Positions 1 to 6,920 of a stretch of 30,447 nucleotides of DNA are shown here, one piece after another. The first letter of the stretch is position 1, and every line of letters begins with the position of its first letter. This stretch comes from CAYNYI01 sp964401455 (GTDB lineage: Bacteria > Fibrobacterota > OXYB2-FULL-49-7 > CAYNYI01): positions 1-30,447 of the forward strand of contig CAYNYI010000024.1 of the NCBI GenBank assembly GCA_964401455.1, read 5' to 3'. A model generated the notes under the pieces. It made no database searches. It had not been told where the DNA came from and saw only the letters and a list, made by a program, of their open reading frames with translations. The translations under genes and the position numbers were made by a program.

Positions 1-46
1 CTTGATACAAACTTTTAAAATCAACTGATTGTCCAGTTCACGCTGA

Positions 47-592
47 AGCAGGACATATAGCGGAAACAGGAAATGGACTGCTCCTCTGCAGCTCAAGGAT
101 TTAATCCGAAAAGATATCCCGGAAAAATATATCCCCGGCCTGAAGTTTTATCCTGTCTGTATTAATGAATTTAAAACAGAAAACCTCGCAAAGATAAAAT
201 CAACCTTATCAGCCGCGATGATAGCCGAAAACACAGACGCTGATTCAATAGAAGATCATTTTAAAATCATAGGAAACATTATGAGGGAAGAATCTCCCGA
301 TTTAATGCAGAACTTTTCGGATTTCCTTCTCAATTTATTTGATAAAACGCTGGAAACAGAATATATTTATAAAGAGATAGATAAATTTACACCGGAGGAC
401 GGTATGTCCATATTTACAGAAAGTTTTAAAAGAAAAGAAAAAGAAGATATTCAAAAAGGTATCAGAAAGGGTATCGAGGAAGGCAAAATTGAATCCGCCC
501 GGAAGATGCTGGCCGAAGGGTGCGATCTTTCTTTTATTTCTAAAATCACCGGTCTGTCCAGCGAGAAGATTTCCGCCCTCAAGAAGAAATAA
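47..592 (+). pseudogene. C-terminal part of Rpn/YhgA-type PD-(D/E)XK nuclease (relic)
   Basis: An open frame runs from about 47 to the TAA at 590-592; its first ATG is at 218. The translation before that ATG (GNRKWTAPLQLKDLI, then a region ending near INEF) resembles the segment after the conserved YHG.KW motif of the recombination-promoting nuclease/putative transposase family. The tail has the family's usual charged repeats (KRKEKEDIQKGIRKGIEEGK) and a terminal helix-turn-helix-like stretch (LAEGCDLSFISKITGLSSE). The frame is closed by TGA at 26-28 and 44-46. Related-looking sequence (VQFTLKQDI) lies in another frame just before, which suggests a frameshift near 53-57. Known members are about 280-320 residues and carry the nuclease core N-terminally; that core is absent here. 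The piece is probably non-functional, although a short protein from ATG 218 (124 aa) cannot be excluded. Confidence 0.6.
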
Positions 593-733
593 CGAATCTA
601 TTCCTTAATCGACTTGCTGCCGCGCGTTCCTACTTCGTGAAAATTCCGGGGATGAAGGCCCTATTCTAACCCGCACTTCGATGCGGGGTCTTATTGTGTA
701 GCCACGTTCATAATACACGGTCCCCTGCCTGTC

Positions 734-779
734 ATTGCCGGGCCCTGGTCAAGCCAGAGGGCATGCTTGACCCGGCAAT
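734..779. repeat. Imperfect palindromic intergenic repeat
   Basis: The left arm (734-754) reads ATTGCCGGG, then CCCTGG, then TCAAGC. The right arm (765-779) is GCTTGACCCGGCAAT, the reverse complement of the left arm once the 6-base CCCTGG insert is removed. The inner stem GGTCAAGC/GCTTGACC (747-754/765-772) is perfect around a 10-base loop. Its form is like the short dispersed GTCATTGCCGGG... palindromes seen between genes in many bacteria. Only one copy was noticed in this window. Confidence 0.6.
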
Positions 780-907
780 CCATTTTAAACCCGCGAAACA
801 GGTAAAAATTACAAGACAGTAAACCATACACCATTAGGCTGTTACAAAAACTACATAAAGTTTTTTGTTCGATGAGCTCCATAAAACCATATATTAAATG
901 ATTTTAC

Positions 908-936
908 TTGACAATCGAGTTTTATAAGAATATTTT
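908..936 (+). promoter_or_regulatory. Sigma-70-like promoter for the J-domain gene
   Basis: TTGACA (908-913) is followed after 17 bases by TATTTT (931-936), and the ATG of the J-domain gene is 38 bases further on. The surrounding DNA is strongly A/T-rich, so the -10 assignment is less certain than the perfect -35. Confidence 0.55.
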
Positions 937-974
937 ATCTTATATATTGAACTCAAGACTCCGATTAATATGGC

Positions 975-1694
975 ATGAACACTTATAATTACACAATGAA
1001 TGACGCTTTAAAGGCCTGCAGGGTTCTTTTTGGACCGGACGTAATGGTAAGCGCGGACTTCCTTGATTACCTTAAATACCCGGGCTTAAAATGCGCCTAC
1101 AGAGAAGGCGCCAAAAAATTCCACCCTGATAAAGCAACCGTATTGGGTAAAGCCCCTGAAGAAATGGAAAAAGACTTCAAGTGTTTCAATCAGGCATATG
1201 AGATACTTGTTCCCTATGCCAAGGGCATAAAAAAACCGGGGTCTTCGCCTGCCGTTAAAAAATCAGGAAAACCGGGGTCCGGTGACCATTATTATAAAGG
1301 ACGGATTCCCGTCCGGCCGCTCAGAATAGGTCAATACCTTTATTATAAGGGCATAATTTCCTGGAACACTCTTATAAACTCGCTTGCCTGGCAGCGGATA
1401 AACCGGCCTCCACTCGGTATAACCGCTCTGAAAGACGGTCTTCTTAACCGCGAGCAACTCAGCCTTATCCTGAAAAACCTTAAACCGGGAAAATTTTTCG
1501 GGGAAACCGCCGTTGAAATCGGTTTTATTTCAAAAACGGAACTTATAAAACTCATGGCCAAGCAAAGAATGCAGGGCTACAGACTGGGAAATTATTTTAT
1601 CGCTGAAAATTTATTAAGTAAATCCCGGCTTTCGGATTATCTCCGGGAAAATTTCATTCACAACTGCAGAAACAGAAAAACGGCTAATCCGTAA
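975..1694 (+). CDS. J-domain protein with C-terminal MshEN/GspE-N-like repeats
   Basis: This 239-residue protein starts with a DnaJ-like domain (about residues 5-85). It has the HPD tripeptide (KFHPDKA near residue 50), which in J-proteins stimulates DnaK ATPase, and the following NQAYEIL helix. After a Gly/Pro/Lys linker (about 85-105), the C-terminal half contains three or four repeats of the form (L/I)GxxhhxxGhhsxxpL (RIGQYLYYKGIIS, FFGETAVEIGFIS, RLGNYFIAENLLS), like the short repeats at the N-terminus of GspE/PilB/MshE ATPases. I recall the same J-plus-repeat architecture in Geobacter-type Desulfobacterota; its role is unknown. No signal peptide is visible, so it is probably cytosolic. 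Its last 11 bases overlap the convergent DsbA-like gene. A chaperone-recruiting or nucleotide-sensing adaptor is an inference. Confidence 0.75.
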   Translation: MNTYNYTMNDALKACRVLFGPDVMVSADFLDYLKYPGLKCAYREGAKKFHPDKATVLGKAPEEMEKDFKCFNQAYEILVPYAKGIKKPGSSPAVKKSGKPGSGDHYYKGRIPVRPLRIGQYLYYKGIISWNTLINSLAWQRINRPPLGITALKDGLLNREQLSLILKNLKPGKFFGETAVEIGFISKTELIKLMAKQRMQGYRLGNYFIAENLLSKSRLSDYLRENFIHNCRNRKTANP

Positions 1695-2541
1695 TATATT
1701 TATTTCCCGTTAAATAATCATACTCTTCTAAAAGCGCATCTGTTACAGAAGGATAATTTAAAAAGCCTTTGTAAAAGCGTCCGTTTATAAAGAAAGTCGG
1801 CGTCTGGTCCAGACCGTTGCGGTAGCCTTCTTTTTTTATTCGAACAACTCTTTCGACAATGCTGTCCGCTTCCATTAATTTTTTAAACTTATTGGAAGAA
1901 AGCCCGGCCTTTTCCGCATATACAGGAAGATTTTCAACAGAATAATTTTCGTAGTCATTGTACATGATTTTAAGAAAATCCCGGAATTTCCCCATTTCTG
2001 CCGCAGCCACCATCGCGGCAGCCCCTACTTTGGAGCCTTCATGGTTTTTAAGGGGCCAGGGCCTCACAAACATCCGCACCTTTCCCTTCATGTCTCCCTT
2101 TTCAATACGGTCAATAAGCTTCAAAGTAAACTGTTTACAATACGGACAGCGGGAACAAATATATGTGACAAAAGTGACGGGAGAAGCAGGAACCCCTATA
2201 AGGAAGGCACTGTCAAGAACAATCTCTGCCTTTTCTTCCGGCGGCATCATACTAAGTCTTCTTTTTTCAAGTCCTTCTAAAACTTTTTCATAGCTTTTCA
2301 GATTAGCGGCCAGCTCGCATGTATAATCATATAGCCTTTTCGCGAGCGCGCATACCGAATCTTCCTTAACTGCGTCATAAATAGTTGCCTCGGTACAATC
2401 ATAAAGATAAAAGTTCTTCATGGCTTTTTCCGCCATTTCCTTTTTACTGTCATCCTCCAGTTTTTCCGGACAAACATCCTCTGCGAATAAAAAGGTTGAA
2501 AAAAGCAGAAGAAAGACAAATAAAAGATTTAAATATTTCAT
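1684..2541 (-). CDS. DsbA-like periplasmic thiol:disulfide oxidoreductase
   Basis: The N-terminus is a Sec signal peptide (MKYLNLLFVFLLLFSTFLFA, cut near residue 20). A Cys-containing helical region (about 25-110) follows, then a thioredoxin-fold domain with the active-site motif CPYC at residues 132-135. Near residue 250 is the cis-proline loop QTPTFFING, which faces the active site in DsbA/DsbC-type enzymes. At 285 aa it is longer than a minimal DsbA because of the N-terminal domain, which has four Cys residues (DVC, YDC, SVC, YTC) of unknown role. The likely function is thiol-disulfide exchange on secreted proteins. No Shine-Dalgarno sequence is apparent before the ATG. The gene is convergent with the J-domain gene and downstream of the terminator at 2570-2600, so it is probably transcribed alone. 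Confidence 0.85.
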   Translation of the reverse strand: MKYLNLLFVFLLLFSTFLFAEDVCPEKLEDDSKKEMAEKAMKNFYLYDCTEATIYDAVKEDSVCALAKRLYDYTCELAANLKSYEKVLEGLEKRRLSMMPPEEKAEIVLDSAFLIGVPASPVTFVTYICSRCPYCKQFTLKLIDRIEKGDMKGKVRMFVRPWPLKNHEGSKVGAAAMVAAAEMGKFRDFLKIMYNDYENYSVENLPVYAEKAGLSSNKFKKLMEADSIVERVVRIKKEGYRNGLDQTPTFFINGRFYKGFLNYPSVTDALLEEYDYLTGNKYITD

Positions 2542-2569
2542 GCATTTAATATAAAAAAAATCAATCCAT

Positions 2570-2600
2570 AAAAAAAGCCCCGCCTTGAAAAAGGCGGGGC
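2570..2600 (-). terminator. Intrinsic terminator of the beta-helix gene
   Basis: A perfect 10-bp stem (GCCCCGCCTT 2577-2586, AAGGCGGGGC 2591-2600) closes a GAAA loop on the plus strand. Read on the minus strand it is followed by seven Ts (complement of 2570-2576). It lies 40 bases past the stop of the secreted beta-helix gene and before the DsbA-like gene. No T-tract follows on the plus strand, so it acts for minus-strand transcripts. Confidence 0.9.
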
Positions 2601-2639
2601 CGGATAATCAAAAAATCGCATCTTTTATGAATTCATGCT

Positions 2640-4310
2640 TTATTTCGCGAGCATGATCTTTAGGCTCTTTTTAAATTCTCCCGAAGCAAGTCTGCAAACA
2701 TAAAGACCGGCGGAAACATCTTTTCCGGAATTGTCTTTTCCGTTCCATTTAACCGAGCCTTTTCTGGCGCCGGAAGAAGCAATCTCTTTTACCAGATTAC
2801 CCTTGAGGTCATATATCGAAATGTCGGCTTTTTCCTCGAAAAGGGACGAAGGAATAAGATAGCTTATGACGGTCGAAGGATTAAAAGGATTGGGATTCGC
2901 TTTAAATACCGCCGCTTGAGAAAGAACCGGAGAAGCAGCGTCTTCAATACCTACATCTTCAGGAACAGGATAATAACAGCCGGAACCGCCCGCGTCTGTT
3001 CCGTTAAACTCGAAAGGACCAATATCCACTGTGGAATCGGAACCCTCAACATATCTGCATTTACCGTAAAAGTCCTCAGCAGGCGCATAGTTTCTAATAA
3101 GAGAAGAACCGGTTTTTAAAGTTCTTCCAACATAATAGTCGTATCCGAGAGCATATATATCGGCGCCGATTCCTTCAAAAATAGCCTGAGCGGAAGCGTC
3201 AATTGAACCGATCGTAAATTCATTTGTAGATTCATCAAAAGAACAGCTGAAAACGGGGTCAATAGAAACACCCTGAAGATCGGTTTCATTTTCCCACTTT
3301 GCCTGCTCAAGAGCCGAGCCGCCGGTAATATTAGTCACATTATAAAAATAATTCTGTCTCGCTGTAAAAAGATTCGTAGAGTCTCTAAGAGCATCCGGCT
3401 CATAATCAGGATCACTGGGTTCAATAACCCTTGTAAGAACTGTACCCGATATATTCGAGAAAATATTATTATTTACATGCACATCCGAAAGATGTATCGT
3501 TCTGATCATATCGGAAGAAGTATCGCTGACTTCATTCTGCTCAGACAATCTTACCAGTCCGGAATTGGGGCTGCAGTCCAAAAACGCATTATTACTTATT
3601 ATCCATTTTTCATGAGGGTCCCCATAGAAAAGAGCATGGGGAACCCAGGCAGGATCAGGTTCATCAGTGGCAAAAGAAATCTGGTCTTTGTTGAGACCAA
3701 AGAAAATGTTGTTTACGATGGTAACGCTGTCGCTTTTATTGGCGAGCTTGGAATTCCAGAGCCCTATCATGGTTGCGCCCGGCGAGTCTGATTCCTGAGT
3801 AAAAGCACATTTTTCTATTCTAAGTTTCGACTGCCCCGTGAAGGTGTTTATAAAGCCCGGAACATTCAGGGTGGCAACAAAATTTATGCCTCTTATCGTG
3901 AGCCCCCCGGCATTTGGACCAAGAGCTTCTATTACCCTGGTTGTAGTCACAGCGGGGTCGCTCCCGTAAGTAACCGGTATCTGCGCACCCTGAGTAGTGT
4001 CGCATTTCCAGACCGCGCGCTCATTAACATCAAGGCTTGCCGACTCAATTACTATAAGCATCTCGGAACGTTCGGCGATAACAACGTGGTCATTATATAC
4101 GCCCTTTTTCAGCTTCACGATAAGAGTATCGTTCGCTGCGACATAACTACCGACAGTATCTTTTTGCTCAAGAGCAGTGCCTACGTTTTGAAACGGCTCG
4201 GTCTCTGTACCCGGATTGGTGTCGCTTCCCGCGGATTTGTCAACATAAAAAGTAACGGCTGAAAAGCCTGAAAGGCTGAGAGTCAGCAGTAAAAACAGAA
4301 ATAACTTCAT
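2640..4310 (-). CDS. Secreted right-handed beta-helix protein with FlgD/T9SS-type sorting domain
   Basis: A signal peptide (MKLFLFLLLTLSLSGFSA) is followed by FYVDKSAGSDTNPGTETEPF, the typical opening of DUF1565/pectate-lyase-like parallel beta-helix proteins. The middle (about 60-430) has repeated Asn- and Ile-rich rungs (VNNNIFSNISG, IVNNIFFGLN, ISNNAFLDC). The last about 90 residues form an Ig-like FlgD domain (NPNPFNPSTVISYLIP, then WNGKDNSGKDVSAGLYVCR), which in FCB bacteria serves as the type IX secretion C-terminal signal. I chose the ATG at 4310 because AGGAGG sits 5 bases upstream and the signal peptide begins there. An earlier in-frame ATG at 4367 lacks both. Length is 556 aa. The gene has its own promoter and terminator. 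A polysaccharide-binding or surface role is likely; no catalytic residues could be assigned. Confidence 0.8.
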   Translation of the reverse strand: MKLFLFLLLTLSLSGFSAVTFYVDKSAGSDTNPGTETEPFQNVGTALEQKDTVGSYVAANDTLIVKLKKGVYNDHVVIAERSEMLIVIESASLDVNERAVWKCDTTQGAQIPVTYGSDPAVTTTRVIEALGPNAGGLTIRGINFVATLNVPGFINTFTGQSKLRIEKCAFTQESDSPGATMIGLWNSKLANKSDSVTIVNNIFFGLNKDQISFATDEPDPAWVPHALFYGDPHEKWIISNNAFLDCSPNSGLVRLSEQNEVSDTSSDMIRTIHLSDVHVNNNIFSNISGTVLTRVIEPSDPDYEPDALRDSTNLFTARQNYFYNVTNITGGSALEQAKWENETDLQGVSIDPVFSCSFDESTNEFTIGSIDASAQAIFEGIGADIYALGYDYYVGRTLKTGSSLIRNYAPAEDFYGKCRYVEGSDSTVDIGPFEFNGTDAGGSGCYYPVPEDVGIEDAASPVLSQAAVFKANPNPFNPSTVISYLIPSSLFEEKADISIYDLKGNLVKEIASSGARKGSVKWNGKDNSGKDVSAGLYVCRLASGEFKKSLKIMLAK

Positions 4311-4397
4311 CAGATCCTCCTTTAAACGATAAATCAGCTGATATCGCAAAAACAAAATAACAAACAAAAAGCGGCTTTAACCGTTCTTTAATCAACT

Positions 4398-4426
4398 AAT
4401 ATACACCTATATTACTAAAAAGTCAA
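4398..4426 (-). promoter_or_regulatory. Sigma-70-like promoter for the beta-helix gene
   Basis: On the minus strand TTGACT (complement of 4421-4426) and TATATT (complement of 4398-4403) are separated by exactly 17 bases. The start codon at 4310 lies about 88 bases downstream, which leaves an A/T-rich leader of about 80 nt. The promoter falls just after the end of the preceding minus-strand gene, so the beta-helix gene is probably a separate unit. Confidence 0.7.
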
Positions 4427-4450
4427 ACAGACGGCGCAATTTTTACTTTT

Positions 4451-4717
4451 TCATTCCTGAGGCGGAACCCGGGTATGTTTTTGGATAATGTCAAATATTG
4501 TCTGAATACGGTCTTTACGTTCAGCAAAGGCTGAGTGCTGCTCTTCTTTAGTGTAATTAGCTTCAATAAAATCAGAGACCGGAACTTCTCTTTCCCAACA
4601 GTTTTTTATTCGTGGGCATGGCAGCCCGGAGTTCTCTACCCTGCAGTATGAGAAAGGAACCGGGTGCCCGAGCCTCGGGCACCTGATTTCCAGATTGTCA
4701 TATCTCTTATCTACCAT
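4451..4717 (-). CDS. Small cysteine-rich protein coupled to TrpB2
   Basis: This 88-residue soluble protein has Cys residues in the pattern IRCPRLGHPVPFSYCRVENS...PCPRIKNCWE (about residues 12-42), which suggests a metal or Fe-S binding site. A charged helical tail follows. Similar short proteins occur in Desulfobacterota and relatives as hypothetical proteins; I know of no assigned function. Its start overlaps the end of trpB2 by 7 bases, so translation is very probably coupled and the gene belongs to the same transcript. A redox or accessory role for the TrpB-like enzyme is only an inference from this arrangement. Confidence 0.7.
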   Translation of the reverse strand: MVDKRYDNLEIRCPRLGHPVPFSYCRVENSGLPCPRIKNCWEREVPVSDFIEANYTKEEQHSAFAERKDRIQTIFDIIQKHTRVPPQE

Positions 4718-6102
4718 TTACCCGACTTATTGGCTTCGGCCTTGGGATACTCATCAAGCTCTTTCAGGTTTTCGTCTATCTGCTCTTTCGGCAGAGAATG
4801 GTCATGAAGCTCTCCACCCATAAATTTATCATAACCGACAAGGTCCATCAGACCATGTCCGCTATAGCTCATCAAAATAACCTTTTCTTTGCCTTCCTCT
4901 TTAGCCTTCAGAGCCTCGTCAATAGCTCCCGCAACAGCGTGGCTGGTTTCCGGGGCGCAAATAAAACCTTCTGTCTTTGCCCATGTAAGCGCCGCGTTAT
5001 AACATTTGGTCTGATGGTATGCGCGCGGAGTAAAAAGACCTTCCACGATGGCCTGGCTTACCAAAGGCGACATTCCGTGATAACGGAGGCCTCCGGCATG
5101 AATCGGGGGAGGTACAAAATTGTGGCCGAGCGTATGCATCGGAAGAAGGGGAGTCATCTTTGCCGTATCGCCGAAATCATAAGTGAAAGGCGCCTTTGTC
5201 ATCGTGGGGCAGGATTCGGGTTCAACGGGAATAATATCTATTTCGGCCCCGTTTATCTTGTCCTGCGCAAAAGGAAAGGCGAGCCCTGCGAAATTACTTC
5301 CCCCGCCGGCGCATCCGACAACCGCATCAACTTTCTTTTCGCCGGCCTTTTCGAGCTGCTTCTTGGCCTCAAGACCCATTATTGTCTGATGGAGCATAAC
5401 ATGGTTGAGAACGCTGCCCAGAGAATATCTTGTTTTTCCGGATTTATCGGTAACGGCCTGTTCTACCGCTTCACTGATTGCAATGCCGAGACTTCCCGGC
5501 GTATCCGGAGTTTTAGCAAGTATATCTCTGCCTGCCCGGGTCTCAGAGCTCGGGCTGGCAACACATTTTCCGCCCCATGTCTGCATCATTATTTTCCTGA
5601 AAGGCTTCTGGTCGAAGCTTATGCGGACCATAAAGACCTTGCATTCAAGTCCGATAAGGCTGCATGCGAAAGAAAGCGCGCTGCCCCATTGGCCGGCTCC
5701 GGTTTCTGTTGTGAGCTTCTCGATACCGAACTGTTTGTTATACCAGGCCTGTGGAATAGCTGTATTCGGCTTGTGGCTTCCCGGAGGGCTAACGCTTTCG
5801 TCCTTATAATATATCCTGGCGGGTGTATTGAGATGTTTCTCGAGAAAAACCGCCCTGCGTAAAGGAGAAGGCCTCCACCTGTAAAGGATCGAAAGAATTT
5901 CCTCGGGAATATCTATCCACCGCTCGGTAGAAACTTCCTGTTCAATGAGATTCATGGGAAAAACCGGCGCAAGCATATCCGGAGAAATCGGATTTCCGTC
6001 GGGACCGAGCGGCGGCTGCATTGGAGTGGGAAGATCCGCAGCGATATTGTACCATTGACGAGGAATTTCATCTTCTCTGAGTGTTATTTTAATTTCGCTC
6101 AT
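4711..6102 (-). CDS. trpB2: Tryptophan synthase beta-like PLP enzyme (TrpB2)
   Basis: This 463-residue member of the TrpB2 branch of fold-type II PLP enzymes would condense indole with L-serine to give L-tryptophan. The PLP lysine is in PPGSHKPNTA (Lys111). The phosphate-binding glycine loop is GCAGGGSNF, and GAGQWG (after TTET) and YSGHG near the C-terminus are also conserved. The N-terminal extension (about 90 residues with PPLGPDGNPI) and the length of 450 or more distinguish TrpB2 from the 400-residue TrpB1. No trpA or other trp gene is nearby, as is common for TrpB2, which may salvage indole or act on another substrate. AAAGGAG precedes the ATG by 6 bases. A good promoter lies at 6141-6169. 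The small Cys-rich gene follows in the operon. Confidence 0.92.
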   Translation of the reverse strand: MSEIKITLREDEIPRQWYNIAADLPTPMQPPLGPDGNPISPDMLAPVFPMNLIEQEVSTERWIDIPEEILSILYRWRPSPLRRAVFLEKHLNTPARIYYKDESVSPPGSHKPNTAIPQAWYNKQFGIEKLTTETGAGQWGSALSFACSLIGLECKVFMVRISFDQKPFRKIMMQTWGGKCVASPSSETRAGRDILAKTPDTPGSLGIAISEAVEQAVTDKSGKTRYSLGSVLNHVMLHQTIMGLEAKKQLEKAGEKKVDAVVGCAGGGSNFAGLAFPFAQDKINGAEIDIIPVEPESCPTMTKAPFTYDFGDTAKMTPLLPMHTLGHNFVPPPIHAGGLRYHGMSPLVSQAIVEGLFTPRAYHQTKCYNAALTWAKTEGFICAPETSHAVAGAIDEALKAKEEGKEKVILMSYSGHGLMDLVGYDKFMGGELHDHSLPKEQIDENLKELDEYPKAEANKSGKW

Positions 6103-6140
6103 AAATAACTCCTTTCAGTGTTCCTATATAAAGAAACAAT

Positions 6141-6169
6141 AAAATAACTCCGACCGAAAATATAGTCAA
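6141..6169 (-). promoter_or_regulatory. Sigma-70-like promoter for trpB2
   Basis: On the minus strand TTGACT (complement of 6164-6169) is followed after 17 bases by TATTTT (complement of 6141-6146), about 40 bases before the ATG at 6102. It is back-to-back with the rplU promoter in the 158-base divergent spacer. Confidence 0.7.
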
Positions 6170-6183
6170 ACAAAAAATGATAC

Positions 6184-6210
6184 TTGACGCGGGTGTTATT
6201 AATTTATTAT
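6184..6210 (+). promoter_or_regulatory. Probable promoter for rplU-rpmA
   Basis: TTGACG (6184-6189) is followed by TATTAT (6205-6210) with a 15-base spacer. A 17-base spacer would instead give TTATCT. About 50 bases of leader separate it from the rplU ATG. The -35 is clear, but the exact -10 is uncertain. Confidence 0.5.
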
Positions 6211-6260
6211 CTTGTATCCGCTTTTTTGAGGCAGATTAACTTATTTCAGGAAACGGGATT

Positions 6261-6572
6261 ATGTACTCTATTATTAACATCGCGGGCCACCAGTACAAGG
6301 TCCGAAAAGGCGATAAAATCCGCACGGAGCTTTTGGAAGAAAAAGACGGCTCCGAGATTCAGATCAGTGAAGTTCTTCTTGTCTCGGAAAAAGACAAGGT
6401 CAAGGTGGGAACCCCCAATGTAGAAGGCGCCTCGGTCAAGGCAAAGGTTGTCGGAGCAGGCAAGGGCAAGAAGAAAATGCTTTATAAACATAAAAGAAGA
6501 AAAGACTACAGGCTCAAGAAAGGCCACAGACAACAGTACACCGAGCTTGAAATAACAGAAATAAAGGGGTAG
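6261..6572 (+). CDS. rplU: 50S ribosomal protein L21
   Basis: The 103-residue product matches bL21 in full. The N-terminus is MYSIINIAGHQYKVRKGDKI, the middle has LLVSEKDKVKVGTPNVEGA, and the C-terminal RNA-binding section is KHKRRKDYRLKKGHRQQYTELEI. bL21 binds 23S rRNA in the large subunit. AGGA lies 9-10 bases before the ATG. The rpmA gene begins 3 bases after the stop, which is the near-universal L21-L27 pairing. The obgE gene that often follows is not present here. Confidence 0.97.
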   Translation: MYSIINIAGHQYKVRKGDKIRTELLEEKDGSEIQISEVLLVSEKDKVKVGTPNVEGASVKAKVVGAGKGKKKMLYKHKRRKDYRLKKGHRQQYTELEITEIKG

Positions 6573-6575
6573 GAT

Positions 6576-6836
6576 ATGGCTCACAAAAAAGGAGTCGGAA
6601 GTTCTAAAAACGGCCGCGACAGTAATGCACAGTTTCTCGGAGTAAAAAGATTCGGCGGAGAATTTGTAACCGGAGGCACGATTATTATGCGCCAGAAGGG
6701 AACAGTCATTCATCCCGGAACAAATGTCGGGAAAGGAAAAGACGATACTCTTTTCGCAAAAACAGACGGAAATATCGCTTTCGAGAGAATGGGTAAGAAA
6801 CGCAAAAAAGTTTCAGTCTATCCTTCTGAAAACTAG
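6576..6836 (+). CDS. rpmA: 50S ribosomal protein L27
   Basis: The 86-residue product begins MAHKKGVGSSKNGRDSNAQF and carries LGVKRFGGEFV and GTNVGKGKDDTLFA, all diagnostic of bL27, whose N-terminal tail reaches the peptidyl-transferase centre. The protein starts directly at MAHKKG without the cleavable N-terminal leader found in Firmicutes. GGGGTAGGAT precedes the ATG. The operon ends at a strong terminator 34 bases downstream. Confidence 0.97.
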   Translation: MAHKKGVGSSKNGRDSNAQFLGVKRFGGEFVTGGTIIMRQKGTVIHPGTNVGKGKDDTLFAKTDGNIAFERMGKKRKKVSVYPSEN

Positions 6837-6870
6837 ATCTCTTCTCAGAAAATGATCTTTACATACAATT

Positions 6871-6903
6871 ACGGGTGCTTTTTCTTGAAAAGCATCCGTT
6901 TTT
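6871..6903 (+). terminator. Intrinsic terminator of rplU-rpmA
   Basis: A 12-bp stem (6871-6882 with 6888-6899, one G-T pair) closes a 5-base loop and runs straight into five Ts (6899-6903) and further A/T. It lies only 18 bases before the next ATG (6921), so the downstream gene would depend on readthrough or a promoter not recognised here. Confidence 0.9.
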
Positions 6904-6920
6904 AATTTATTTTTATTTTT

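Larger units (their letters stand above)
593..974. other. Intergenic spacer with palindromic repeats and a promoter
   Basis: This 382-base gap has no convincing gene; the open frames in it are repeat-derived. It holds a small GC-rich hairpin (arms CCCGCA 672-677 and TGCGGG 684-689), a larger inverted repeat at 734-779, and a sigma-70-like promoter at 908-936 just ahead of the J-domain gene. The 780-900 part shows nothing recognisable. Confidence 0.6.

Noticed and set aside
672..689. Hairpin CCCGCA/TGCGGG as a terminator of the relic nuclease gene
   Set aside because: The stem is short and the following sequence has no run of Ts; it may be just a repeat fragment.
691..882. 63-codon open frame on the minus strand
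   Set aside because: It runs through the palindromic repeat and has no ribosome site or recognisable sequence.
4798..5862. 354-codon open frame on the plus strand opposite trpB2
   Set aside because: It is antisense to a clear TrpB2 gene, has no family-like motifs, and reflects codon bias of the minus-strand gene.
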